NCBI RefSeq assembly: GCF_000003815.2
Contig: NC_049983.1
Location: 19,075,694-19,139,693, forward strand
Direction of reading: 5' to 3'
Length of the DNA: 64,000 nucleotides
DNA from: Branchiostoma floridae
Lineage: Eukaryota; Chordata; Leptocardii; Amphioxiformes; Branchiostomatidae
In this document: piece after piece, positions 49,131 through 62,154 of the stretch
How positions within the stretch are numbered: the stretch's first letter is position 1
Layout of the letters: the number at the start of each line of letters is the position of its first letter
The notes under the pieces: model-generated
The model's input: only the letters and a program-made list of their open reading frames with translations
Database searches by the model: none
What the model was told of the DNA's origin: nothing
Program-made: the position numbers and the translations under genes

Positions 49131-52100
49131 TTACCAACATGGCCTGTATTACATCATGTGAAATGGTAAGCTCTCGACACTGGCAGGTACTCAAATGAAA
49201 CCATAAAAGAACATCAAGTTACAGCTACTGTAAAAGTAACTACATTGTAAAAACAGCAAGAACAACCTAATCGCAAGTGAAAGTGAGATCGACACTTATT
49301 GGCGAGCTTAGCACCATATCGCAGAATGTCTCTTGAGGCTTTGTTATACAGCTATCTTCACCATCTCTTGAAATCCCTCTACAGTGGCCTTGAAAAACTC
49401 GGGACAATAAATACAAAATCTATACTCACTTAGAAGGATAGAATGAAAGCCTGGTGAACCAGGTGCTTCCTGAGTCTTCCCAGTTCTGGTAATGTCATCA
49501 GTCACTGAGGTGCAACATGCCCCTTTAACTGCAACTGCAATTCCTGCACTCCTTTGCACATACCAAGGAGGCTAGAACGTCCACTTTAAGGCTAACAGAG
49601 ACTAATGCATGCATCCTGAAGCAAAGCAAGCCTAGACAGTGCAGCTGTAGCACCAAGCCTATCGCACTGTAGTAATGTGCAGTCGGCATCATGTCTAATG
49701 TACTACTAGAAGAGAGAAAGAAGTCCCAACTACAGCCATGAAGCAAACGATAATGAATACTGAGATGTAACGCACAAGATGCCGCACCTCCAACATGTAC
49801 AATGCAAGTACATGCTGCAGCGTCAGTCATTTGCGAGGAGTAATCATAATAAAAGCTAGCGCATTAACTTTTACTAGCTAGGAGACGATGATAGCGTCCT
49901 TAAATCACCCAAATCTGAAGGAACATGAAACAATATTACACCAACACACCACACATCAGCAAGGGGAGACTCTCCATCCCAGTGCCATACCATCCATCAC
50001 TTGCCCATCAGCCCTCTGTGTTTCCTTTGCACTAAAGGCTTTGCACTCCATTACTGGCACGAATGCTTTCTCATGGGCTTGCAACGACTTTGAATTAAGT
50101 CCAGACTGGTGAATACCAGACGGCTGGCTCCACTGCAAGGAGATGAGGACTTCCATTTTCATCTGCCAACCACGATTCCCTGTGTCAGCATGGCCAGAAG
50201 CTCTCTGCCAGCCCGGTCACCACACCTTTCACACAAAGCCTCCATTCTGACAACAGGAGATAATGCCTAAATGTTTCCTGGCTAGAAGGAATCAAGCCAG
50301 GGATACTAAGGGATAGATATGCTTGTCGATAAGAATACTGTTACCTCTGCAAGTATGCCAGAGCCAATTACAACCTCACTGACAACCTCTTCAGGGTAGT
50401 TGCTTGGAACTTAGATCCTAGAAAAGTACATGGAAAGCGCTGATTGGACTGGAGGAATTCTTTAATGTCATCACATACAAATATTCATAAGTTTCCCATC
50501 TTGTATTCACACATTGATAGAGGACTGATTCACACTATATGTGGGTATCATTTATCTGGATAGAATGCTGTAATTGGCTAAGCTAAGTCAATGCCAGGGG
50601 TATCTACGCTGTTGTCCCTAGTATGTAATAAATTTTTTCCCTTGCAAGTTTTAAAGACAGACGTTCACACCTCAATTACGTCATCAATAACATCTTAAAC
50701 TATCTATTTTTTTACTTTCTGACTAAACTGGATAGCAGTCAATCCCAGTGAAACTGTAGGTGTCTTGTACAAGGTGGCAAAAATGCCTTGGCTCGCAGAG
50801 CAGCTGAAAGATGCGAATACCTTGTGTACGTGTGGATTATCAAAGAACCAACCACACTGTGGATGCATAACCTGTCTAGTCTGTAAGTGTGTGCAATCTG
50901 TACTTGTCGGTTCAAAGTACAGAACTCTTACTTGAGTTTTGCAATGAAACAGTCTAACAGTAATTCGGAAATAAAGACTTACCCATGAATGCAAAACAGA
51001 GACTGCACAAACAACAAAACAGAGGCTGCACATTTAAAAAATCCACCTGACATCTCTAGCAGCTATAGCCATCACCCACATTGTCTGGTTCCAAATGCCA
51101 CGACCATTCCATGTTCAAAATAATATGATTCAACAGCAGATGAAAGCATGAAGTTTTCAGCAGCCGGAGGGCATTTAGAGGACATAAATCCAACATACCT
51201 AGTCCTTCAATTTAAGTCAAGGACAGATTTAAGTGGAGAGGATATTGAAGAGTTCCGGAAATTGCTTGGGCTGCAGTGGTGTCCTCTGTGGCTACACATT
51301 CGAACAAGTTGGTATGAAAAATTTGTAAAGTCCTTTTCATTTGATCTATGTTTCTCTTCATCCATAATAACCAACCCCTACAAAACTGCAATACCATTAA
51401 ACCAGTGCCAATTTGAAGGGAAAAATTTGCTAGTAGAGCCCTGAGTGAGTGTTCATGTTGAGATGATATGTTGCTTGGATTACCTGTTCTGGATTTTATC
51501 CAACTACAAGTTTTGTGTATTGTTTGTGGTCGTATACAGTAGATATTCCAACAGTTTCTTGTGAAACTTTAACCAATGATCAGCAGCTATATGAGTATTT
51601 TCCTCCTGCATCGTACTGGATTCCTAAATTGCAGTTATCTCATTTAGAAGGACACTAATAGGTACAAATGTGCTGGCCCTATGGGACTAATTCATGGCAT
51701 AGATTGTTATGGTTCATTTGCAATTCAAAAAGCTGCTATCATCTCGCAAATTGGCAATTTTTTCCTCACAAACGATTAGGGATGCCTGAAAAAACAAGCT
51801 TCATCGGGAACTGAATAATTGAAGACTTGAGATTTTGGGGATGGCTTTATCGAGTCAAGTACATGACTGGTGTAAGAAGTAATTCCTCTAGAAGCAGTAA
51901 ACTGGACTTCAAGCCATTTATGGCACCTAAGCCCTTAAAAACAATATTGATTGCTGGCCCTTTCATACATTGTCTTGGGCGATACTAGCAGTTTGGGTTT
52001 TGTTTGCACTGGAGTACTGTATACAGGACAGATGTCTCTTTATAGAAGCCAATGAACTACAGTCACAGTTCTGGGAATTACCTCATTTCAATATCTTATT

Positions 52101-55100
52101 AGTTTTGCCAATAACTCTTCACATGACCAAAGACCCCTCATGTCCTTTTAGATAATGAGATATTCTTTACCAAATTCTTTTCAGAAAAAGAAAGAGATGC
52201 AAAAGATGATCACAAGATCTTGGTAGTAATCCCTGTGTTGGTCAGCTTTACACGTTGAACATGGAGCTTCACAAATTCCGTTTTCCAACCTTTGAAAGTT
52301 CACACATACATATTCCAGCTTACACAGTACCGTGGAGAGGTTCTCTGTGTTATCAGAATTCTCCCTATTCTTGGCTGAGGAAAACCTAATCAGTATGTGT
52401 GGTGTCATGGGAAGATACCTGCAGATGCGAATTGGTGTTATTGACATCTGCCTTTCAGCCACGATGTATCCTTACAAAAAGGACGTGTGCCTCCGGCTTG
52501 ATTACCACTCAAAATCAAATCAGGCAAACCTTGCATGGATAACTCTTAAGATAACCAATCACTGCCCACAATCACAGAGAGAGCTAGCACGAGCACTGGA
52601 TTACACAAGAGATGCAACAGCCTCAGTACTTAGTCATTTCATGGTGCTGGAAGACTGTATCCCTGGTTAAAACTGAAGTTGAGTTTCTACATAACAGATT
52701 TCTCATGAGCTCATTAGTAATACTTTTTTTCCACAAGTATATGTAATGTCCTTAATTCACATGGTAACAACTTGGTAATAAATGAACACATAGTATACAC
52801 CATGGTTTCTTTACCAAAACCAAAGCAAGCTGCTGCGGGGCCCAAAGACACATGATTGCTTCATATAACCTTCTAAGAATTAGACAATCACAACTACCTT
52901 AAATAAAAAATCCAAAACATGATCATAAAATGGACCTTTTATGTAAACTAGAAAATTCTACATTAAAAAATCAGTGTGTTAGATGGTGATAACGATCACG
53001 TTCTTCCACCCTAGCTCAATAAAGACTTTGTCTTCTACAGCTGCCACCCTGACTGTGGGTCTGCATGGGTGTGGCTCAATCCTAGTACCTACCACACACT
53101 CTGCACTATAGGCAGGGTGGTTGCTGTGAAAGCATGGCTGTCTCTAGCTTTAAGTTTTTTTCTGTCCCTCTCATTGTTAGGGAGCCAATGTTGTTGATTT
53201 TCCTCATAAAATCTGTCATTTTTATTTACTGAATCTGTTCAGATTTTTGGGATGGATAGGGTAAAATTTTTGTCTGTCCCAACAAGCAAATTTCTATCCC
53301 AGGACAGAGGGACGGGTCCTGGAGACAGCCCTTGTGAAAGAGACTCGCCTTTCTTGCCCTGCACACTGCTAGCTAAGGTGATATAGCAGTGTTAAACAGT
53401 ATTCAGTATCAAATATATAGAGCAACTCTGATTGATTCCTAGAATTTATACAGAGTTTCCCATCTCCCTCATGAATCTAATCCACCCTGATTGGCCGGCA
53501 GATGGGTGAAATATACACCGACCACACCAAAACTGTGGTAATGGCACTGCTACACTTCCATCTCGCTGAAAATCTATAGATAATGGTCAACTCTGAAGCA
53601 TCACCTAAGCCAGTTCCCATACACACAGGTAGCTGGGGGTCAGGCATTAGGATTCCCCGCACGATCAGCCACTTACAGAATTTACTGCCTCAGCAAGGGT
53701 AATCGGCAGGCTTGCACTTGTTGTGCTGAGGAAAGCTATAACTGCACATCGCTCCCGGTTCCTCAGACAAATTACACCTGTTTCAACCTGGACTTCAGTT
53801 TCCAGAGGAAGCCATTAAGACCAATAAAGACAAATAGAACTACGAGTACATGTAGCACTTCATCTAATGACCGAGGCACAGTGATGTTATTGATACTTAA
53901 ATGAAGGAAGTGATGGACCATGGAGTGGTGAGGCTGGAGAGTCCAGAGCCCTTCACATCTGTGCGGATCATCATGCTTATCAATACATCAGCTTATTTTG
54001 AGAGAGAGAGTTACCTGGTTGTATTACACAGATAACATGTAATGGAACTAGCCAAGCCTGTGTGATTTAGATATCTCCTTTGCTCCACATAATGGAACTA
54101 GCCAAGCCTACGTGATGGAGATATCTCCATTGCTCCATCAGGGAAAAGGTTACGGCATTTGTCTAGGAAGTTGGGACTCAAATCTAAGTACAGTCTGCAA
54201 TAACATTGTCCGAATCGGGTATGGTTGTGTGAAAACTCACTACACTTTTGTGGTTTTGTCTAATTCTTCTTTTCATGGGTTTGATCCAAGGAATGGACAT
54301 GTTATAAGAAATTATATTTGTCATTTTAGATAGTGACATAAACTGGCAGCCTCTTGTAGGAGGGAGCTTCAGGCATCAGCCTTGACCATCAAAGCTTTCC
54401 ACATAAAAGAACCCAACACACATATTGAGGGGGTGACCTGCTGTGCTAGGAGAAAAGTGCCTTACCACGTATCTTTCTTTTCCTTACGTCAAGTTTGTCA
54501 GATACTTATTGTGGTCTACTTTACAACGATTTTGTTAAACTGTTATTAGGCATGGCAAATATTCTCAGGAATTGATATCAGCACTCTACCAGTAATTTTA
54601 ATGTGATAAAGCAAAGACGAACTGCTACAAAATCAGACGGTCTAACAAATTTTGTTAAAGAGAGTGTGTTGCAGTTACAGTCAACATGCATATCTCAAAA
54701 TCAAAACTCAAGCAGAAAACATTACAAACAGACAAGCAACAATTATTACATTTATAGATATATTTTATATATAACACTAGACTAGTAGTAGTCTTACAAT
54801 AACCATGTTAAATCATCAATGGAACACAGTTCCAAATTACATGGCAACATAAAAATTATCTTACACAAATATCATTCCTATAATAAAACAAGATTTGTAC
54901 TATACCTTAATTTTTCATTATAATGTTTCAATTTCAAGTAGTCTGCCTGTCAAAATAAATAGCAAAATCATACTGGGAAATTTGAATGCTAATATTAATG
55001 CTTGTCATCAATTTGTGTCCACAAAGTAAATCAAACTCCATCAGAAGGGACAGGACATTTCTGTGTGGTTGTCCTTCCAGCTGGCATGGGTCCATTGTAA

Positions 55101-55560
55101 TATATCAAAGTCTCATAATTCCATCGGGTGCTATAATACCACCACATCAATAAAGCCTTTTGATAGAGGCCTCCTCAAGATTGCCTTGAACAATTAAATA
55201 TCTGAAGAGTATACATACCTCAAGATTACTATTGCTGCATCGTTACACTTTAAATTCATGCATTTTTCTCATGTGCCAGCATTATGGCACCAGGTGGAAT
55301 TATGAGAGTTGATGTTACATGTACATATTAATCAAAATTTCTCCAAATTCAATTGTAGGGGATAGGGGAGTAAACTTGACGTAACAAGACATCCAGGGGC
55401 ATTATATCATCATAGGGTCTAAGACCAAAACATAAAATTCCCACAAAATACTACCCTCCATTACTTCATACAGAGTCACAGATATTTCCATATTAAACCA
55501 CTCTCATGATGAATGAATATCAAAGGAGTTAAGAAATGTTGAGCCAGGCAAAACGAGTTG
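49131..55560 (-). other. Intron tract without recognised genes
   Basis: The tract lies between the exons at 45.7 and 59.7 kb. Several open frames of 60-110 codons exist on both strands (for example 51148-51444 plus, 52332-52670 plus, 50704-51033 minus). None shows a domain, a coding-like composition or matching splice sites. It includes a short tandem duplication at 54041-54141. Nothing else was seen. Confidence 0.5.
54041..54141. repeat. 51-bp tandem duplication
   Basis: TAATGGAACTAGCCAAGCCT followed by GATATCTCC.TTGCTCCA occurs twice in succession with a few substitutions. Confidence 0.85.
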
Positions 55561-55564
55561 TTAC

Positions 55565-55659
55565 CTATGTTTGGATGCTCCATCTAAAGTTAAGCATGGC
55601 CTCCCTGCACCAGCCTCCCTCCATCCACAGCGCCCCGCTCGAGCCAGTACGTCTGCCAT
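55565..55659 (-). CDS. Weak candidate internal first exon
   Basis: On the minus strand an ATG at 55659 in good context (A at -3, G at +4) opens 31 codons plus two bases, MADVLARAGRCGWREAGAG and on to TLDGASKH. It ends at AG followed by gtaaca. It sits 41 bp downstream of a TATA box in a locally GC-rich block. It ends in phase 2, whereas the next known exon (45849) begins in phase 0. It would therefore need another exon between them or would be untranslated. The protein is not recognised. Confidence 0.22.
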
Positions 55660-55668
55660 GATTGGTTG

Positions 55669-55706
55669 GGATGCGAGGGAATGTGCCGGGAAGCCGCGGT
55701 TTTATA
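55669..55706 (-). promoter_or_regulatory. Possible TATA/CCAAT internal promoter
   Basis: On the minus strand TATAAAA at 55706-55700 is followed by GC-rich sequence with a CCAAT motif (CAACCAATC) just before the ATG at 55659. A start about 25-30 bp below the TATA box would give a very short 5' UTR. TATA words are common in AT-rich DNA, and only the local GC context makes this one notable. Confidence 0.22.
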
Positions 55707-55765
55707 TGATGGAGTGGCTGCCAGGAGGGGGTGCAGCACTGAAAACCTTGGCACTTGAGGCCTGA

Positions 55766-58441
55766 TTGATGCACACCTCTCCAAAGAGCTAGGACAACAT
55801 GGTGAGAGGAATAACAAATGGGCAACAGTATCGGCCCCACTGCACTTGATAGATGGGACCAATTGACTGCTGTATTCCACTCCGAATCAGAATATTACAA
55901 GTTTCAGCCAAGTCCTAAGGCGTAGCCAGTCAGAGTGGATTTCTCCAGACAAGAACTTGCAACTGGGGAAAAGTACCCGGCAGAAATACCATCGTGGTAT
56001 TGCAGCCGCACTCCAAGTGGAGGAAATGAGATTTTCAGGTTTTCAAATCGCTACATCAAAGGTTTCTATTTGTGGGTATTGTCAAAAACTTGAAATGCTG
56101 AAATACTGCAAGAGGCACAAAATTTATAAGGTCATGGCAACCACAAAATAGATAAGAGCTGCAGCAAGTAGAGTCGTTTAAGGACACAGAGTGGTTATAT
56201 GTGCATGCTGGATGTCCTAGAAAAAACTGTTCCTTTACCTATGGGTGCCAAGGTAAGATCAAAGACTTTTGCCTAACTTAAACAGCAAAATGGGTCGAAC
56301 TAAACATAGCAGCTACATGTATAGCATAATGATGCCCCAGACTAATTCTTCTCATGTAAAAAGTAGAACATTGTGTTAAAACATTTCCTCCTTATCACAT
56401 TTAAAGTGATTTAAAATAAAAAACTCCACAAGAAATGATAATAAAGGTGGCAAAGGTCTTCCAAAAATCAGGATGTGATGTAGATTTGCTTGTAACACTA
56501 GTACAGTAACTATAAAAGGATGAAAGCCTGGGAAGTTAAAGAAAGTGTCAACTTTTTAGCTTATTGGTAAGTCCATGTTGATTTGATTATATTGATGACA
56601 TTCTGTTTGGGCATCAATTTTGGTCATTTAAAAAAACACTTTCGTCCATACTATACATTTTTCAATGCCACTACAAAATGAGCAAATAAGTGGCATTAAT
56701 TGCAAAAAAGAGTATCAGAAAACAAATATTAATCTTCATAGAATACCAAAGTCCAAGATCAAAGAAAAAGATGCGAAAAAAATGAAGAATCTATCGTTAA
56801 GTATATTTCTTCCAACTGAAAACTAGCTTTCAGTTTTTAACTCTCCAAGTGTAAAAGGCAAGAGTTTGAACTGGCACAGGGAGGGTAACCGCTAATTGTA
56901 ACGGTTGGCCTGACGTAAACTTAATAATAATAACAATAATGGTTTATTTGGTAGAAGCATTTCGCAGCCTTTCAGCTTAATTGTACACTCCTTTCACATG
57001 AGAATCCAAGACAGAGTCAAAAGCTAACTTTGGAAGTACAATTGATAATACAACTGGGTAAAATGCTATACATTTGTATATTTAAACTTCTTTTATATAC
57101 TACTGTGCACAAACAGAACAGTACATGCACTTAAATACTGATTTATGTGTAGCAGGTTCAAGAAGTACTCTGCAGAAACGTTACACCTGTACCAAGGCCT
57201 CTCCAACAGCGTAACACTGACCAAGATTTCCCTAACTGTCCAACCTGGGATTTGAAATACGACCAATTGCTAGAGGGAAAGGTCCATCTAGAATTGCGCC
57301 TTGCCCTTTGTAACAGTTGTGAACTGCTGGAAAGAGGAGACTTAAGTGTACCTTAGGCACCGTTACGGTAATTGAAATGTCAAGGATGTGGAAGACACAG
57401 CGGAGCTTATGATATCTTAATAAATGTCACAGGAATACATGTTGGTAATGAAGATCCATAGATGCACAACTAAAGCAAGACAGCTATTTTCCAATTAGCA
57501 CTGTCAACCCAATTAGACTCTTTGTTTTTTGGCAATCTAACTGGCAAATTTCTGCTAATTCTCTGAAGCATGATGAAGCATCTGGTAATTTGAGGATCTA
57601 TAAGTATAACCAAAAGTGCAAACTTGAAACAAAGTCAGAAGAGAAACTTTGATAGATTCAACATACATGTTCATGGATGGACAACTATCACTGCAGGTAG
57701 ACACATCAAATTTCAATTCTAGAAACATTCCCATAATACTACAATAGGAATAACTAGCAATGTATGGTAACATTCAATTTGGCATCCCCATCAATTCATG
57801 CAGAGTTATTCATTTATGACCCAATTAAATTGCCTGTTACATTCCCTAGTGCTGCAAATTCAAAGGGCAACTGCTTCTGCCAGCAATTGATTGGTTGCTC
57901 CCAAGTACACTAACTTCTTGAAGGCCAAGTAACCCACAGCCAGTAGTCCATACAACAAGGACAAACCACCAAGGCAAGAGTATAGAAAAGTAACAAAATC
58001 TGCTGTAGATGCCATGGGAGAAATATCAAAGTTTACATCGTGACCATATGTTAGAAGAAATGACCTGATGCTCTGGCAACAGAACTGCTTATTTTGTACA
58101 AGTGCTCCATGCGATCGAAGTATATAGTTCTTTTAAACACAACCAGGGAAGTACTCACATCCAATGTTTCAATGTCTGTCAGACACCATCATCAATTATG
58201 AGCTATCTGCAATACCCAGCATTTGATGAAAGACACAAAGTACTAGGGAAATTAACCATGCTTTTATTACCAAGCCCATGTCCAAGACCACAGCTTACAA
58301 CTGCATATTCTAAGGACCTTGTTCCATAGCGTGCAGACCTGGCACCAAGGGGACACACTCTTGACCTTTTGGTTCAAGGAAAGGGTCATTACCCACTAGA
58401 CCACGCATTATCTCAGGCAATGCAGATGGGATGCATGCATG

Positions 58442-58476
<35 letters not shown>

Positions 58477-59657
58477 GAGTGCAAGTGTGTGTGCATAGTA
58501 CTCACATGTGTGTGTGCATAGTACATACATGTTTGTGTGTATATGTGTATGTGTGTGCGTATGAGTGTGTGTGTGTGAATAGTTGCATAGTACAAATTGA
58601 TGTGCATATGTGTTTGTACCAGAATGTGTGTGTGTATGTGTACATGTTTGTGTATGTGTGTGTGTGTACATGTACATTTTTTGTATGCATGCTTAAAGTG
58701 CATGCACATTCATATTCATATTCCTTTTCATGCTTGTCACCCTTATGTATATTTGTAAGAAAAATTACCTGAAATGCAGTCAATGGCTAATGTTCCTTAT
58801 TATATGTTTTATGGAATCATTACACAGAGATCATTAACAAAGGAAGAAATGAGGTTGCTGGAAACCAAAATTTCCTCCCCAAGGCACTTTATAATTGGGC
58901 CATATGTTATACTGTTACTGCAATTTCCTATTAAGGATCATGTTTTGCTTAAGGACATGTCTCGCAAATTTGAACACAAATGAATTATTTGAATCATAAA
59001 AGTCTAACTTATTTGTCCCTTTGTAATCTCCAGGACCACATTTATCACTACAGGGAGTCGTTCTGGTCATACAACAGTAATATGAACTTCATGCATGCAC
59101 AAAATGCCATTATGATAGCAAATACAGTATATGAAGACTGGTGTCACATACAATAGATGTAGAATAATTACTTGTTAGACAAACAAGTCCTTTTGAAAAA
59201 AGCTGCCATTTCAGCCAGAGCTGTTAGCAAAGTTGAAATTAGCTAGCCTTTGATGTAAAGTGATAAAGGTGACGATATGATCATAATGCAATCAAAGAAG
59301 CTGATTGCTATGGATTCACAAGGAAACAAACAAACTTACAGACACACCGAAAACAAAATCTCAATAGACGGAGGTAACGAAGGAAAGCTGGTGCAAACAC
59401 AACTTCTTATACATATACCATAGTCACATAAAACAACAGAGTATAACATATAATTGGAGGTACAATGTTTGAGGACAGCCACACCTCGAGCATGTTAAAT
59501 AACCCATCACACATATTGAAGAGAGTTGGGTACCTTTCCGGTCTGAGTGGACCAAATAAATCTGTCCAGACATGCAGCTTGTACTGTTCAGTGCAAACCT
59601 GGTGTGCTATGCCATATGGCAGTTTTGCTGGGTATGCAAAACAAACAAACAACTTAC
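55766..59657 (-). other. Intron sequence with microsatellite
   Basis: No supported exon. The main feature is the TG-rich tract at 58444-58676. A tRNA-like A box on the minus strand near 58.39 kb (GGTCTAGTGGGTAATG) may mark another SINE. The remainder shows nothing I can name. Confidence 0.5.
58444..58676. repeat. (GT)n and GT-rich microsatellite tract
   Basis: A perfect (GT)n run at 58444-58473 is followed by about 200 bp of interrupted GT repeats. Open frames on both strands here (His-Thr and Cys-Val rich) are artefacts of the repeat. Confidence 0.96.
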
Positions 59658-59849
59658 CCTGTTTGCTTCATTGAGTGCCTGCATCTGCTGGTCGCGTTCC
59701 TCAGCTGTCTGCTGCAGCTGCTCCAACAGGCGACTGTTGGCCTGCTGTCCCTCCTGCAGCTGACAGCGCAGGTCGTCCCGCTCCTGCACCAGCTGGTTGT
59801 GTGCTGTCTGCATGGACTGGAGGTCGCCTGTCAGGCTGCTGTTCAGTCG
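59658..59849 (-). CDS. Coiled-coil protein exon (192 bp)
   Basis: On the minus strand an acceptor (CTTTATTTTTGTTGTAG) and a donor (AGG followed by gtaagt) bound 64 codons, phase 0 at both ends. It reads RLNSSLTGDLQSMQTAHNQL, VQERDDLRCQLQEGQQANSR, LLEQLQQTAEERDQQMQALN and EANR. Leucines recur at a and d heptad positions through the whole length, and no proline or helix breaker follows the first turn. It is a classic long coiled coil. Codon use is strongly G/C-ending. A 220-bp tandem duplication overlaps its 5' end. Confidence 0.92.
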
Positions 59850-60250
59850 CTACAACAAAAATAAAGCAAACCTTGAGCACCTCTTCTGATACATCAGGCT
59901 TTAACTCGTGTTTGCCATGTGGAGGGAAGAGAAAACAGGAAAGGAATGTATAGTTTAGCTTTTAGGACAGTGTAGGTAGGTAGCAACCCATACAGTGGTA
60001 ATAGAAGACAAAGGTACTATCAAAATTCTCCATTGCCTGAAGGTAGCCTGTCAGGCTGCTGTTCAGTCGCTACATCAAAAATAAAGCAAACCTTGAGCAC
60101 CTCTTTTGATACATCAGGCTTTAACTTTTGTTCGACATGTAGAGGGATGAGAAAATAGGAAAGAAATGTATGGTTTAGACTAATAGACAGTGTAGGCAGC
60201 AACCCTTACAATGAAGATAGAACAAAGACAAAGGTTATAGCAAAATTCTG
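59811..60250. repeat. Tandem duplication, 220-bp unit, cutting into the exon
   Basis: Unit 1 (59811-60030) begins about 39 bp inside the exon and runs into the upstream intron. Unit 2 (60031 to about 60250) repeats it with clear but imperfect identity, including GCCTGTCAGGCTGCTGTTCA, AAATAAAGCAAACCTTGAGC and ACATCAGGCTTTAAC. The layout matches the duplication at 45807-46567. Confidence 0.9.
60031..60069 (-). pseudogene. Truncated duplicate of the 192-bp exon
   Basis: Behind a copied acceptor (TTTTTGATGTAG) the first 13-14 codons are repeated as RLNSSLTGYLQAM, compared with RLNSSLTGDLQSM in the real exon. There is no proper donor, and the frame meets a stop roughly 20 codons on. It is a dead partial exon that kept its acceptor. 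Confidence 0.83.
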
Positions 60251-60283
60251 TGGTAGGGACAAAGAGAGTAGGAGTTTTTGAGT

Positions 60284-60690
60284 GTTCAGCACCATGGACA
60301 GATCCTGTTTCTAAGTGTTCTTATCATAATGAACAGCCTCTGTTTTTGCATGTTATAGCTCCATGGACAATGTCCCTGAGTGTTCAGCACCATGGACACA
60401 CCCTATTTCTGAATGTTCAGCACCATGGACAGGTCCTGTTATATTATTACTGATTGTTACAGCACCATGGACAGGCCCTATTCCTGAGTGTTCAGCACCA
60501 TGGACATGCCCTATTCCTGAGTGTTCAGCACCATGGATAGCCCGATTCTGAGTGTCATAGAACCACGGACAGGCCTTCTTTCTACGTTTTCCTCAGCACC
60601 ATGAAGAAGCCCTTTTCCCAAGTGTCCCAGCACAATGGACAAGCCCTGTTTCAGAGTTATAGCATTATGGATAGGTATTGTCTCTGGATA
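60284..60690. repeat. 33-36-bp minisatellite, cluster A
   Basis: About ten units around CAGCACCATGGACAGGCCCT and GTTTCTGAGTGTT. Where the unit is exactly 33 bp, one frame reads a repeating ECSAPWTGPIP, which is coincidental. Related to cluster B at 62343-62620. Confidence 0.88.
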
Positions 60691-61442
60691 TACAGCAAAA
60701 GGAAATAGGTTATGACATAGGTAACAACACCCTTTTACTGGGACTTGACCCTTGTTAATATTGTGAATAACGAGGAAATAAGAAGGTACCTCTATACAAA
60801 GTCCTAACCTTTAGCTCCAGAAGCAAAAGCCTTTTCTAAGTTCTGACAGGACAAGTGCTTATATATTGAGCAGGTTGACAGGAAAAAGAAGATTTGAAAA
60901 AAAGTGGAAGTCAAAAGAGTGAAAAAAGATTATAGGTGTCATCCAACAATGAAGAGAGGCTGGTAAGGGCAGGACAGGAAGTTTTGTATTCACCTTCACA
61001 TACAAAATAAACGTTTGGCTTTAATAAAATGTTATGCCAATTGACTTACAGTAGTGATGAAAATTACATATTTTTGATACGGAAGCAACTAAATTAATTA
61101 CCTTCCACACTTATAGTATCCTTTTTCTTTTCACAAAAGGGACCAAAAACTTAAATTGCTTGTTTCAGAATAAAATTCTATGGACCAAGAATGCATCTAT
61201 GCCGGCTTTTCATTTTGCCTTTTGATGTTCAGTCCTTCAAAGCCATGCTGAGGTGCTACCCTGTAATCAGGACTTTTCTAAAAGACTATGCAATAATTAG
61301 TACTGTACCAAATTTGATTTTCATAAATACTATGCTTGGATTCAAAGACAGAAATTACTAGTAGAGACCACTGGCTTCTCGATTTAAGAGGAAGCTTTTC
61401 GTGAATCCCAAAATGAACCAGTATTCGACTAACACAACCCAC
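60691..61442 (-). other. Intron sequence without features
   Basis: AT-rich intron between minisatellite cluster A and the 39-bp exon. I see no coding frame or repeat. Confidence 0.6.
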
Positions 61443-61481
61443 CTGCAAATTATCTATTTCTTCTTTTCTGGAACCTTGTAT
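61443..61481 (-). CDS. Coiled-coil protein microexon (39 bp)
   Basis: On the minus strand an acceptor (CCCCCACATTACAG) and a donor (CAG followed by gtgggt) bound 13 codons reading IQGSRKEEIDNLQ, phase 0 at both ends. It joins in frame to EQ of the preceding exon (62155) and to RLNSSL of the following one (59849). The I...I..L spacing keeps the coil register. The small size would invite skipping, which would not change the frame. Confidence 0.75.
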
Positions 61482-62154
61482 CTGTAATGTGGGGGAAAAA
61501 TCAAAACAAAAGCCCGAGCAATCCCGTTTGTAAAAACATAAAAGATGTTGGTTTGTACATAAAAGAAGTTCAGATCTGCAGTAGACTCATTACATGTGTC
61601 TGTATGATTACTTTCTCCATCTCAGTTCATGCTTTTATCCCTGCTCTGTTATGTCTTAAAGCAGAAACAACTGGCTATGAAATAATGTCACGTGATGTCA
61701 TGATTATGGAACATGACTACTCTGCCACTTGTAGTGAAAAATGACTTGAGAGACATCTCAATACAACACAGCCACATGATTACAACTGCGTTATTTCTTG
61801 TGAATTAAAAAAACATGTCTAATGTCTTGTGAATGATAATCTACAAGGGCATTTTCTGCAGTTTTCTTCTTAAATACAAAGCAAGGACACCAACACCTAT
61901 GCGATTCCACTTCCAGTCCAAATAACTCATAACTGTACGATAATAGCATTGTTATTTTACTGTTGAAATCAACAAATCCATTAAATATGGCATGGTGGCT
62001 TGAGGCATAGTCAGTTAATAAGGACACATGATGTGATCTGGGGGGAAAATGATTAAAAATTGCAGACACTGATTTTTGGCTCGAAAAGTTTGTCTATTGA
62101 AATGGCCTTGACTGTTGCAACAACATATCTTGTGTGTTATCCAGCAATACTTAC
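61482..62154 (-). other. Intron (673 bp)
   Basis: The intron between the two exons of the coiled-coil gene. No repeats or coding frames of interest were seen. Confidence 0.65.

Noticed and set aside
51148-51444. 98-residue plus-strand open frame with a plausible-looking start
   Set aside because: No family resemblance, and it lies on the opposite strand within an intron of the supported gene.
58408-58783. Several 89-113-residue His/Thr or Cys/Val-rich open frames
   Set aside because: Translation of the GT-rich microsatellite on both strands.
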